DNA of 64,000 bases from the NCBI GenBank assembly GCA_963575745.1, contig CAUYUJ010011503.1:378501-442500 (forward strand). Direction: 5' to 3'. A program made the translations under genes and the position numbers. The DNA is from Prorocentrum cordatum. Taxonomy: Eukaryota; Sar; Dinophyceae; Prorocentrales; Prorocentraceae. How positions within the stretch are numbered: the first letter of the stretch is position 1; every line of letters starts with the position of its first letter. The notes beneath the pieces are model-generated. The model saw nothing but the letters and a program-made list of their open reading frames with translations, did no database searches and had not been told where the DNA came from. This document shows positions 31,585 through 41,690 of the stretch, piece after piece.

Positions 31585-31990
31585 CAATCGATTCATCTCA
31601 CTACCGATTTCACTATCGACCTCACTATCGATGTCAATATCGATCTCACAGTCGATCTCATTATCGATCGGATTATCGGTCTCACAAATTCTCATGCTCG
31701 ATCTTATTTTCACAGATCCCACTCGCGATCTCACAACGAATGACGTTCAGTACGATCTCACTATCGCTCTCGATATCTACCGCACCATCCATATCACTAT
31801 CGACTTCACTGCCGATTGCCATTTCGATCTCAATCGAGGTCTCATGATCGACCTCACGAGGTGACATCACGAAACACCATCGGGACAGCATGATGGGGCA
31901 CCCCCAGCCACGGCGGAGCAACCCCAGCGACAGGACTTGCGGATCGATCGCACTATCGATCTCTCGATCGATCTCCACGATCGACCTCTG
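31585..31990 (+). repeat. 12-bp-type tandem repeat, unit TATCGATCTCAC
   Basis: Dozens of variants of CGATCTCACTAT; the best part is 31600-31680, and it becomes irregular after 31690. GATC/ATCGAT palindromes are frequent. Confidence 0.85.
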
Positions 31991-32204
31991 GGCATCGCTC
32001 GGACGTCCATTCCCTGTGTTTTTTTCGGTCTCGTGCGTGTTTTCTTCGCCAAATGATCAAGGAGGCTCCTCGATGGTCCTCGCCGAAGGAAGAAAAATGC
32101 ACACGTCCGAGCGATGCCAAGACCTTACTAGCGAAATCGACCACGCCATCGATGTCGCAATTCATCTCGCGAGCTACCATCGCAACGCCCTGGCGGGACA
32201 CCTG

Positions 32205-32290
32205 GAGCCACCGTCGGGACACCCCGCGCCACCGACGGGGCACCCCGCGCCACCGACGGGGCACCCCCGCGCCACCGACGGGAGACCTCC
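32205..32290 (+). repeat. Short GC-rich tandem repeat, unit GGGCACCCCGCGCCACCGAC
   Basis: About four 19-21 bp units (GACGGGGCACCCCGCGCCAC) in direct order. Confidence 0.85.
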
Positions 32291-32995
32291 GACCACCGCG
32301 CGCCCGAGGGGGAGGGGCGGACAACGGGCTCCACAGCCCCTAAGCCACGGCGGCATCACTACTCTCGCGCGCCCACGCAGCTTCGCCTCGCCCGCACGCA
32401 CGACGCGAACACGAAACCGACACCGATTTCCCGGCGGGGGGCTCTCCGTTCCGCCCTCCGACCACGCGCCGGAGACTCGCCCACACATCGGGCGGGTCCC
32501 GAGGGAGAGCAGGTCGATGTCGGCGGCGCTGAACCCTCCTCCTCCTGCTCCTCCTCCTCCTCCTCCTCCTCTCCCTCTGCTTCTACTCCTCCTGCTCCTC
32601 CTCCTTTCCTCCTCCTCCTGCTCCTCCTCCTCCTGCTCCTCCTCCTCCTCCTTTCCTTCTGCTTCTCCCTGTTTCCTGGGCAGAGCGCAGGGCACGCACA
32701 CGCGCCGCTCCTCGTCCTCTCGCTCCTGCCTGCGCTGCTGCCCACGATGCTCGCCCCACCACACCCCCTTCCCCGACTTGCCTCCAGTGCTCCCTCCTTC
32801 GTCTCCTGCTCCTGCTGCTGCTCCCCGGCCTCCTCGTCGTCGCCATCCTTCTCCCGCTCCCCTCTGTCCACCTCGCCCCCCGCTCGTCCTCCGCACCCTC
32901 CCCTCCGTCCTCCTCGGCCTCTAGGTCCAAGTCGTCGTTTCCACCCCCCATGATCTCCTTTTCCATCTTCCTCCTCCTGTTGGCAGCGCACACAA
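32291..32995. other. Unassigned; (CTC)n-rich
   Basis: CTCCTC/CTGCTC tracts at 32535-32660 and 32800-32960 give poly-Leu, Ser and Glu frames. No gene recognised. Confidence 0.6.
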
Positions 32996-33133
32996 GGGGG
33001 GTAGGGGGAGTGAGGAAGGCTTCTCAGGAGGCTGCTTCTTAGAAGACGCCGGCCCTACATCTACAGACTGGGCCCGCGCCTTCTAAGAAGCAGGGGTGCT
33101 TCTGAGAAGCCTTCCCCCCTCTCCATACCCCCC
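32996..33133 (+). mobile_element. GC-rich TIR element, copy 1 (138 bp)
   Basis: The left end GGGGGGTAGGGGGAGTGAGG then AAGGCTTCT and the right end AGAAGCCTTCCCCCCTCTCC then ATACCCCCC are imperfect inverted repeats of about 28 bp. Inside are further CTTCTTAGAAG palindromes. The reverse complement aligns with 40243-40374. No clear target-site duplication. Too short to encode protein. Confidence 0.65.
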
Positions 33134-34249
33134 ACTGCACGTGGTCGATCCTGCTCCCTTCAGAACTCCCTCTCGACCACCCCTCCTCATCTCCGTCCGC
33201 GGGCTCCCCCCCCTGCCCCTCCTGCCTCTCGCCCTCGTCGTCCTCGTCGTCATTCTCGTCCTCGTCGTCTCCTCCTGCTCAGGCACCGCCTCAGCTTCGG
33301 CCTCCGTCGCCTCGCCGTCGTCCTCCTCTGCCACCTCCTCATCCTCCTCCTCCTCTCCCTCGTCGCCCTCCTCCTCGTCCTAGACTCTAGACCTTGTCCT
33401 CGTCGACCTCGTCCTCGACCGGCTGCGGGGGGTTCGTGGGAAAACCACCAAAAGGTACCGATACCGCTAATCTCTGGACCTCTCCAGGGGCGCGTTCTAA
33501 CGAGGATTTCGAGCCGAATCCAGCGTTGGCGACGAGGGATTCCCAGGAGGCCCAAAAAGGGGAAATCTGGCGAAGGATAGCTGTATGGGTGGGTACCTTT
33601 TCCTCCTCTGAGGGGGGGGGAAACGGTGGCGTCGGGCTCAGACCCCATCGCAGTCCACACCGAGCACCGACGAAGACGACGCGCGGTGGATCCGATCCTG
33701 TCGGCATCAGGGATATGCCGGCGCACGGGCCCGCAAGCCGGCGCGCTGACACTTGTGCTCCACTCCTTCCCCTTGCCGCCTCGTCGTTCGTTCCCCCCTG
33801 TGCTCGTGTCCTCCTTGTCGTCGTCGTCGTCCTCTTTTCCTTCGCATCTTATGGGCCTTTGCGCGGTTGTCCCTAAGCCGACGCCCGGCGCCTCCCGACA
33901 CAAGGACCCTGCCGAGGAGGAGGGGGAGGAGGTGAGGCTGGAGCTCCTCCAGGCGAATAACGGTTGCGTACTTCTCCGGGGGCACGGTCATCATGAACCG
34001 CAGGATGAACCGGAGCCACTGAAGTGAGCTTGCTGCCCAAGGGGGATGGAGGAAGGGGGAGGAGTGTTATGTTGCTCCCATCGTACTTAAGGACCACATC
34101 CCAGAAATCCGCCGATCCGGCGTGTGAGTTTCAAGGAGTCTCAGCTACAGCCTCGAGGCTGAGCCTCAGCCTCTGGGGGGGTTGCCGGGGTGGCTCTGCC
34201 GGGGAAGGGGGGATGGGGGGGGGCGGGGGCGAGTTTCCGGCGGATGCGG
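33134..34249. other. Unassigned
   Basis: CTC/GTC-rich stretches at 33220-33390 and about 33800. Frames up to 217 codons show no recognised motif and overlap each other on both strands. Confidence 0.5.
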
Positions 34250-34500
34250 GGTGACGGCCCAAGAGCCCCCCCAAGCGTCCCCAAGAAGACCCCAAAGAGG
34301 GACGAAAAGCAGAAAAAGCGGAGGCCCCAAGAGCTCCCAAGAGGGCCCCCCAAAGCCTCCAAGAAGCGCCCCAGGACGCCCTGACAGGCCCCTAAGATGC
34401 CCCCAAAAACGCCCCCAGACGCCTAAGAGCTCCCAAAAGGGCCCCCAAAAGTCTCCGAGAAGCCCCCCAGGACGCCCTGACAGGCCCCCATGTCTGCGGC
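34250..34500 (+). repeat. CCAAGAGCCCCC-type array, short block
   Basis: Same short-period family as 21411-22650, about 250 bp, including two GCCCTGACAGGCCCC words 100 bp apart. Confidence 0.8.
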
Positions 34501-34578
34501 GCGGGTTGGGTGGTGTGACTGCGTGTGTGCGTTTGAGTGTGCGCCCATAATGTCTGCGTCTGGAGAATAACCCCGAGC

Positions 34579-34620
34579 GACCCGGATCGGCGGCACTGGC
34601 CGAAGGCCGCTACAATAATT
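34579..34620 (+). repeat. Short dispersed motif, copy 2
   Basis: ACCCGGATCGGCGGCACTGG then CCGAAGGCCGCTACAA; about 35 of 42 bases agree with 31336-31377. Confidence 0.6.
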
Positions 34621-34977
34621 CCGAGCACCCAGAAAAGTGTCGAAACAATGTCGAAATAGTGTCGGACGAGTGCCTCCCAGGGCCGGACACGTGAAAACCC
34701 TTGAGGTTCGGTACTTTTTTCTGGTGCTCGAAATTCTTTCAGGCGATCACGGCGAAAGTCGGTTGGAACATCGTACGAGGAGTGGCGAGGACGAGGGTGG
34801 GGGCAGCGTTTTTTGCCATCAATGGCTCCAGCTATCCACGTGCTCCACTGGGGGGCGGGCGACTCCACCCCGAGGGAAAACGAAGAACTTGAGTTGAGGG
34901 GCGACGGCGCCGCCAACAACTCCGAAACCTGCAGGCCTCGAAGGAAGGACTGCAGTCAGAGACCTGGTACTGACCAG

Positions 34978-35154
34978 TACAGTCAACCCGTATAGTAAGG
35001 ATGCGCTAGAAGGGTTCAAGGGCCTTGGGCGCCCAATTCGAAGCTTTTCGAGCGGGGCGCGGCCAACGAAAGCGGCCAAGGATGGGCCGAGGAGGCAAGT
35101 ATGCAAGGGTACCCTTGGGAAGATTGCCCATCCTTACTATGCGGGTTGACTGTA
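34978..35154 (+). mobile_element. Tc1/mariner-like MITE, copy 2 (177 bp)
   Basis: The best-preserved copy. The left end TACAGTCAACCCGTATAGTA then AGGATG and the right end CATCC then TTACTATGCGGGTTGACTGT then A are inverted repeats of 26 bp with one mismatch. TA bounds each end. The interior matches copy 1 (GGGCCTTGG, TTTTCGAGCGGGGCGCGG, GGCCAAGGATGGGC). Non-coding. Confidence 0.88.
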
Positions 35155-36783
35155 GGCGACGGCGCCACACAACACAGAAATCAATCGCGGAGCCACCAAA
35201 CAGAGGACAACGAGATGCGGAGCTGGGTGGAAACGGCGGAGGTGGAGAACTAGGACGTTTTCTGCCGCAGGAGGAATAGTAGAGGAGGGTCGTGACCAGG
35301 AGCAGCAACAAGACCAGGAGGAATTTTCTGCATACGACGTGGTGCACCAATGCACAATCACGCCGAACCAGGAATGATTAGCAGAACTGTAGCCCGACTT
35401 GATTGGCTGGCACAACAGCCTGGGACTGGGGCGACCCTCTCTGCAAACTGCAAACATGCTTCAGACAGACGTTCGATCTTCAATCCGGAATGCGTTGGTC
35501 GATAAGGACGAGCGGAACAGGAGAAACAGGATGGCTAGAAAACAATACCAGAACCTCCTCGTAATCAGAGGCACAGCGCCGTGCTCCGATGTAGAGGCCC
35601 TCTGAGACCAATCCGCCCCGTGATTCTCGAAACGAGAAAAGCTGAAGTAAATGAAAATGCTGAGCTATGGACCTTCTCCTCGCCCCCATCATCATCCTTA
35701 TCATCCTGCACCTCCAAATCCCAATGTCCCAAACGCGGTCGTCCTGATCGTACCAAGCCGCTCTTCTAGGGTGGACGATCATGTTCATCTCCTCGTGTAT
35801 CCTCGCGTTGCGCCCAAAAAAGACGAGAACGTGCCTCCAGCAACAACAAACGACCTCCTCCTTCTCTCCGCTTCGTTCTCCTTCATCCTCCCCCAACCCT
35901 ACCTCTTAAAGCACACTCACACGCGATACAGCGTAATTAGTATTAGCTAATGGGAATATTACCATCTCAAAAACAAGATGAGGGAAGCTGCGAAGACCCC
36001 TCTCGCTCTCTCTTTTTCAATCTCGTTCCTCCTCTCTTACGCGCACGGGAAAGCACAGACAGTAACAGCTCGAAATGTCGAATCCTGGAATTCGCCAGGT
36101 ATCGCAAGCAAGGCATCCACAATCTTTGATTGCAACTGGTTTGGGCACATCTGGGAAGACGAGAACACAATTGAGGCACCGGAAAATGATCGCCCTGTCC
36201 AAGCCGGGCCGTGAGGACCTCTCGCGCGAAACGGCCAAGAGAGCACAATGAACTCGCAAGTAACACGTCACAAGCAGGAGGAGGAGCAGATACAGTCCCT
36301 CGACTCGCCCCTAAGACACATCAAATGTCTTCCGCTGGACTTCCACGACCCTCTCGCGCGAGACGGCCCGGCAACCGATCCGACCTCGAAACCTTGAGCC
36401 ATCAGCAATCAGGGGGCTACTGGCCCGAGTCAAGTGCTCAGGGCGAACAAGGTGGGGACCCCTCAAGGCCGTACCTCCTGCGCTCGGCTGCGCTCTCCCG
36501 CCCCTGGCATCTGGGGGCCGAGCTGAGGAGTACCCTGGCCGCCGCCACGAGTTGTCTCACACAATAGGCCTTGCGCTCTCGACCTGGTCCCCTGCGCATT
36601 GTTCCACCGCGCGGGGATTCTACCAGGCCGTGGGGCCCGACAGCGCCCCCTGAACGCTGAACTTACGGCCAACGTCGGCCGTCACACTGCTTCGCTCGCG
36701 GCGCCGGAGGTCAAGATGCGCACACATCTCCGATGCAGCACGGAGGCAGCACTACCAAAGTAATGAGAGGGGCGGGGCGGGGA
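35155..36783. other. Unassigned, partly AT-richer
   Basis: A 78-codon plus-strand frame at 35978-36214 starts with ATG and a hydrophobic N terminus (PLALSFSISFLLSYAHG) that could pass for a signal peptide, but nothing else supports it. Other frames are at most about 140 codons and unrecognised. Confidence 0.4.
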
Positions 36784-37106
36784 AATGATGCTGATGCTGA
36801 TGCTGATGCTGCTGCTGATGATGACGATGCTGATCGTGCTGATGCTGCTTCTGATGATGATGACGATGATGGTGCTGGTGGTGATGGTAATGCTGCTGCT
36901 GCTGATGATGATCATGGCGATCATGATGATGACGATGACGACAGCGGCGACGACGCCGATGACGATGATGATGATGCTGATGACGATGACGATGATGATA
37001 CTGATTATGATGATGCCGATTACGATCACGATGCTGCTGCTGTTGATGATGCTGATGCTGATGATGATGGTAGTGCTTATGATGATGGTGATGGTGATGG
37101 TGATGG

Positions 37107-37144
<38 letters not shown>

Positions 37145-37235
37145 GTGATGTTTCTGATGTGGGTAACGACGACGCTGATGAGGTAGGAGGAGGAGGAACA
37201 TGAGAAGGAGGAGGAGGAGGAGGGAGGGAGGGTGA
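36784..37235 (+). repeat. Interrupted (GAT)n microsatellite, then (GAG)n
   Basis: GAT/GCT/GAC triplets from 36784 to about 37160, then GAG triplets to 37235. Poly-Asp, Met, His and Ile frames are by-products. Confidence 0.95.
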
Positions 37236-38109
37236 TCGATCCTCACCCCCCGCCTCCGCGACTGCATCAGAGGTGTTGAGGGGGAACGTCAGTGGGACCA
37301 GCCCAGGGGAGGGAAACTCGACCTGGAGTCGGCGAGACATCGCCGATATGCTCTCGATCGCAACACAGCGTGGTCGTGGGCTGGGTAGGCTATCGGGCCC
37401 CTGTCTGCGATCAATGGGCGGAGGCCGATGCATGCCCCCCTGAGCCTATCCCCCCCTGTAGTTGCCCCGTGTGTGGCTTCTCGGACCTAAACTCAGGTCT
37501 CCAGCGGGGCAGCGTTGGAAGGCATCCCGAGGCCGGAGAACCGACGAACACGTTCGAAAACCCGGCGAGTCGAGTCGACGACGAGGAGACGAGGAGACTC
37601 TGACATTCGACGATGCTCCCAGCGTTGCCCCTGAGGCGCCCACAGGCAGAGGAAGGGCCGGTCCACGCGTCGCCGAGCGGCCCGAGGCACAGCCGCTCTG
37701 CCAGCTCCGCGCTGAGGACCCAGCCGGCGCCGCCGCACACCTTCATGGGGGGTTGCCACCGCACGCCGCCACGGAACATCGGGGGACGAGGTGAGGAGGG
37801 GGACGACGGGAGAAGGATTCCTTCCTCCTCCTCTTCCTCCTCCTCCTCTTTCCGCAGTCTGCTCCCCTCTCTCCTCCGACCATGAGCAGAGCACCTCCTG
37901 AGGGCAGCCGCCCTCCCCTCTCACCTTCTCGTACTGTCTTTGCACATGTTTTTCGCGGACGAGCTTTCCTGATGTGCTCTCAATTCGATCGGTTGTGCTC
38001 CTTTCGCAGTGTTGTTGTCGCTGCAGTGCGGGCCTTATTTTCAGATCGTCGCTGTGCTCCCGTCGTTCAGAATGGCGCTCCCTCCCAAGCGTGGGCAATT
38101 TCTCTGGAT
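37236..38109. other. Unassigned; possible degenerate zinc-finger coding relic
   Basis: A plus-strand frame (37292-37603) contains CSCPVCGFSDLNSGLQRGSV then GRHPEA, vaguely like the first C2H2 fingers of endonuclease-type retroelements, but the second histidine is lacking. It lies directly after a trinucleotide tract. Weak. Confidence 0.25.
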
Positions 38110-38515
38110 CCCACTAGTCTCGCAGAGCCCAAAGGGCTCACAGGACCCAGAAGCGTCGCAGGTCGTTCCACAGGTCCCTCAAGTACCACCGGTCTGACGG
38201 GCTCCACGAGGCCCACAAGTTCCGCAGGTGTCGCAGGTCTCGCATGCCCCACAAGTCCCACAAGTCAGACAGGTCCCGCAGGTCCCACAGGTCCCAGAGG
38301 TGTCGCATGTCCCACAAGTCCCACTGAGACCTCTCAAGTCCCACAGGTCCCGCTGGTGCAACGGGTCCCACAGGTCTCGCAGGTCTCACAGGTCCAACGA
38401 TTCTCACATGTCACACAGCTTCCAATGGTCCCACAGGAGTCGCTGTCGCAGGTATCACAATCCCGACAGGCCACAGAGGTTCCCCAAGTCGCACAGGTCC
38501 CACAAGTTTCTTTTT
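38110..38515 (+). repeat. 9-bp tandem repeat, unit TCCCACAGG
   Basis: About 40 variants of CCCACAGGT / CTCGCAGGT. A 239-codon frame over it gives Gly-Pro-Thr-like triplets in one frame and Pro-Gln-Val in another, as any 9-bp repeat would. Confidence 0.9.
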
Positions 38516-38779
38516 CCGACTGTAGTTTCAAGTCGGCTATGACATGCATCCGCGGAGAGAGAACATATCAGCGCGCTATGGGAAGATATCGGGGGGAGTG
38601 ATTGGATGTCAGTTATGACGCGAGCGCGCCTAGCTTGCCTCCTCCCCCTCTTACTACCTCCTCCCTATCATCTCTCCTCCTCCTCCTCCTCCTCCATCCC
38701 TTTTCCTTGATGTGTCGGTAGGACGGGCCGGGCGTTTCGCCTGAGACTTCCTCACCACCTATGACCTTCAAACTTTAGT

Positions 38780-39345
38780 CCCACCAACCCTTTGGGCCAA
38801 GGTGGATAAGTGAGGTGTCAGGGCACCCGAACTGGCTCCAAGAGGGCGTCAGGTGTTCCAATATGGCCTTCCAAGATGGCTCCAGGCTGGCTCCAAGATA
38901 GCTTCCGACATACCTCCAAGAGGCCCGACGAAGGCCACAAGACGATTATAACCAAATGCTTTCGGAGCCCCCTCAGGACCCCCCAGAGGCGGCAATCCTT
39001 TGTCACACCCACAGAGGATCAATGATTGTTGACTTCTCGCTTTTTCGCTTCCGATGCGCTTCTGAGGCTTCAGGATTGCACCAATATTGCCTAAGAGAAG
39101 CCCAGGAGGTCACCCAGACGGCCCCAAGAGCGGCCCCAAGAGCGCCCCAAGAGGGTCCCAAACGGCGATTGCAAATCGGGACCCCCCCCCTCTTTGATCG
39201 ATCGCCTCCCCAATAGCCCCAAGAGGCCTTTCATGGCTGCCAAGGGATCTCCACAAAGGCCACGAGACCCCCCAAGAAAGACCCAAGAGGTCCCTAAGAT
39301 CCCCCCAAAATACCAAATGGGCTCCAAGAGGCGATTTTGAGGGCT
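38780..39345 (+). repeat. Diverged X/Y-type module and CCAAGAGG array
   Basis: CCCACCAACCCTTTGGGCCA at 38780 matches the start of module X. TTTGATCGATCGCCTCC near 39195 matches the X/Y junction word. Between and after them are CCAAGATGGC / CCCCAAGAGC short-period repeats. Confidence 0.65.
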
Positions 39346-39639
39346 CTGTCCGCGTTCTCGTTGTCCTCCTCCTCGTGCTCGGCCTTGCCCTCATCGTCTT
39401 CGTTTTCCGTTTCCTTTTTTTCCCTCGTCGTCGTGGTCGTCGTCGTCATCGTCTTCCTCTCCCTTCTCCTCGTCCTCTCCCTTCCCTCGCCCCCACTCGG
39501 GCCCCAGGGATGGTCCGAATAGGCCTCTCAAGGCCACCCAATTGCTCGCAGAGATCTCCCTGTTGATCCAGGTTGCCCGCTTTGTTTCACTACATGTATT
39601 TCTTCGTCCCTTTTCAGGCCAACTCCCATGGGCAAGTTT

Positions 39640-40128
39640 ATGGAATGGGCTCCAAACTGGAGGGCGGGTCCTGTTCATCATGTGACTCTCGTGCCAGCGC
39701 GGCGCGCGTGAGTTGTCAACCATTGCAGCACTCTCAAAGATGGGAGGGCGGGTCGTTTGCAACATGTGGTTATCACACTTCTCGCTGCGTGAATTCGCCT
39801 TGGCGCCGCGAACTGCTGTTGTAAGACATTGCAGCAGCTTCAATGATGAAGGGCGGGTCCGTCTCGAATCTGTGGCTCTACCCGTAGCGCGGTGCGCATT
39901 CGTTTTTTCAAGTGTGCAGCAATTTCAAAGACGGAAAGCGGCTCGTTTTCAAAAGGTCGCTACTGCTTCGGCGCCGCGCACATCCGTTGCAAAAACTTGC
40001 AACTGCTTCAAGGATCCGCAAGGTTGAAGTCCCAGGAACGGTGGATCCCAGGAGTGGTCTTCTTGGCACTATAAAAGGGGGTTCTCGGACGGTTGGGAAT
40101 CTTTCAATGGGGCGCTTCCCGCAATGAC
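39640..40128 (+). repeat. Left arm of a ~500-bp inverted repeat
   Basis: Four units of about 85-105 bp with GGAGGGCGGGTC, ATGTGGCTCT, GGCGCCGCG and TTGCAGCAGCTTCAA words. A unique end follows: AAGGATCCGCAAGGTTGAAG then TCCCAGGA, then GGTTCTCGGACGGTTGGGAA and CTTTCAATGGGGCGCTTCCC. The reverse complement of 41178-41690 has the same units and end in the same order. Confidence 0.8.
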
Positions 40129-40242
40129 ACTCAATTCTGTGCGTTTGAATGAGGGAAATTGGAGCTGACACTGGTCCTGGAGGCTCGAAGCTGCGGACTG
40201 TGTCTTTACGAAGTGGTCGAAACCCTCGTCGCGCCACGCGCA

Positions 40243-40374
40243 GGGGGGGGTAGGGGGAGGGGGGAAGGCTTCTTAGAAGCACCCCTGGGCGCGGGCCTTC
40301 TCTGCAGATGTACAACCGACGCCTTCTGAGAACCAGCCTCCTTCTAAGAAGCCTTCCCCCTCCCCCAAACCCCC
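40243..40374 (-). mobile_element. GC-rich TIR element, copy 2 (132 bp)
   Basis: Its ends read GGGGGGGGTAGGGGGAGGGG then GGAAGGCTTCTTAGAAG, and CTTCTAAGAAGCCTTCCCCC then TCCCCCAAACCCC. The interior matches the reverse complement of 32996-33133 (GCACCCCTG, GCGCGGGCC, AGATGTA, CGACGCCTTCT). It lies in the spacer between the two inverted arms. Confidence 0.65.
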
Positions 40375-41177
40375 TCTGCACGCCGCCAGAACAGCGCGCG
40401 TGCAGCTGTCTCATCAACAGTAGTTGCGTTGCAGGTCGCCCTGGTCCGGGGCGGGGGAGAAGGCGCCTCGCAGGGAAACCGACGGCGGGGCGACGCGAGG
40501 AGCAACAGGAGGACGAGAGAGAGAAAGGGGAGGAGAGAGGGGAGGGGAAACGAGAGGAGGAGCCAGGGGGAACAGCAGGCGCGACGGAGGATGGCGGGGG
40601 GAGGGAGAGGGTCGCCAACACAGCCGACACCCACCTGGGGACCCGCCAAGGTGATGGAGTTCTCTGAGTGGGGATTTCGGCAATATCGGCGGCCGTGCTT
40701 GTTATCGCTCGTGGCCGTGGTGCCCTTCTGGCAGGCTCAGCCCACCACCCGTTCAATGCCCTCCCCATTTCCCCTCCCTTCGTCGCCCGTCCCACGAGCG
40801 GCATGCTGGCTGATGCGCTGGCCGGGTGAACAAACATATGCCGAAACGACCCCTCATCCTCGTGCTCTTCCAGCTCCTGTAGAACCCCACCTCCAACCAT
40901 AGGGCCGCGGTATCCGGGCCTGCTGGGCAGCACTGCCGCCGCAAATGGCGCCTCTGCATCACTCAGTGTGGCCTCGACGGCCTGGGTCTAGCTAGCGCTG
41001 CAGCCTGTGACTGCGGGTTCGGGCGGGCCTGCTCCGCTCCTCCTGCCCCTCCATGCGGATGAACCCACTCTCAAACCAGAAAGATTGCCAAGGTAACCCG
41101 GGCCTTCTGGGCATCGCTGCCGCTACACTTGGCGCCTTACAGTCAACCCTCCCCCCAAGTTCCCTTTGCATAACTCC
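40375..41177. other. Spacer of the inverted repeat; unassigned
   Basis: Frames up to about 157 codons, none recognised. TTACAGTCAACCC at 41140 resembles one end of the Tc1/mariner-like MITE, but no partner end is present. Confidence 0.4.
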
Positions 41178-41690
41178 CCAAGAGCAGCTACTGTCATAGC
41201 GGGGAGCGCCCTATTGAAAGGCATCCGTCTGAGAACCCTCACATGCCAGAAGACTATTCGTGGGACTTCGACGCCACGAATCAACATGACTGTTGCATCC
41301 TTACTATCCGAAACATCGCCACACTGCGAATCAAGGTGTTTGTTGCGTCCTGGCAAACTTAGATCGCACCAGATCACCAATCCTGGGATTTCAACCCTGC
41401 AGATCCTTACATCTGTTCCAACCTTGTACAACGAATGCGCGCGGCGCTCAAGACAACACCGCACTATGAAAAGGCTGTCCTCTATCCTTGAAGCTGCGTC
41501 AAGCTTTTACAACAAACGCGCGCGGCGCCACGGCGAGAGCTGCATTTTGAAGAGGTCCTGTCCTGCACCCCTGAAGCTGCTGTAAAATTTTGCAGCGGAT
41601 GCGCGCGGCGCCACGGCGAGAGCCACACTTTGAAAACGGCCCGCCCTCCATCGGTGAACCTGCTGCAGGTTTCAAGCATCAGGCACATCA
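41178..41690 (-). repeat. Right arm of the ~500-bp inverted repeat
   Basis: On the minus strand from 41690: GGAGGGCGGGCCGTTTTCAA, TGTGGCTCTCGCCGTGGCGC, three units, then AAGGATCTGCAGGGTTGAAA then TCCCAGGA. After a partly duplicated section come GGTTCTCAGACGGATGCC and CTTTCAATAGGGCGCTCCCC. It is diverged from the left arm but collinear with it. Confidence 0.8.

Noticed and set aside
35978-36214. Small secreted protein candidate with hydrophobic N terminus
   Set aside because: Only 78 codons, no other feature, no conserved context; a hydrophobic stretch this short arises easily by chance.
36733-37203. Asp-rich 156-codon frame resembling an acidic protein
   Set aside because: It is a translation of an interrupted (GAT)n microsatellite.
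37882-38601. Collagen-like Gly-Pro-Thr frame
   Set aside because: A 9-bp repeat gives triplet peptides in every frame; neighbouring frames give equally regular Pro-Gln-Val and Ser-His-Arg repeats.
40070-40082. TATAAAAGG resembling a TATA box
   Set aside because: No gene follows, dinoflagellate promoters do not generally use TATA boxes, and the site is inside a repeat arm.
41140-41152. TTACAGTCAACCC as a fourth MITE
   Set aside because: No partner end or internal family words within 250 bp.
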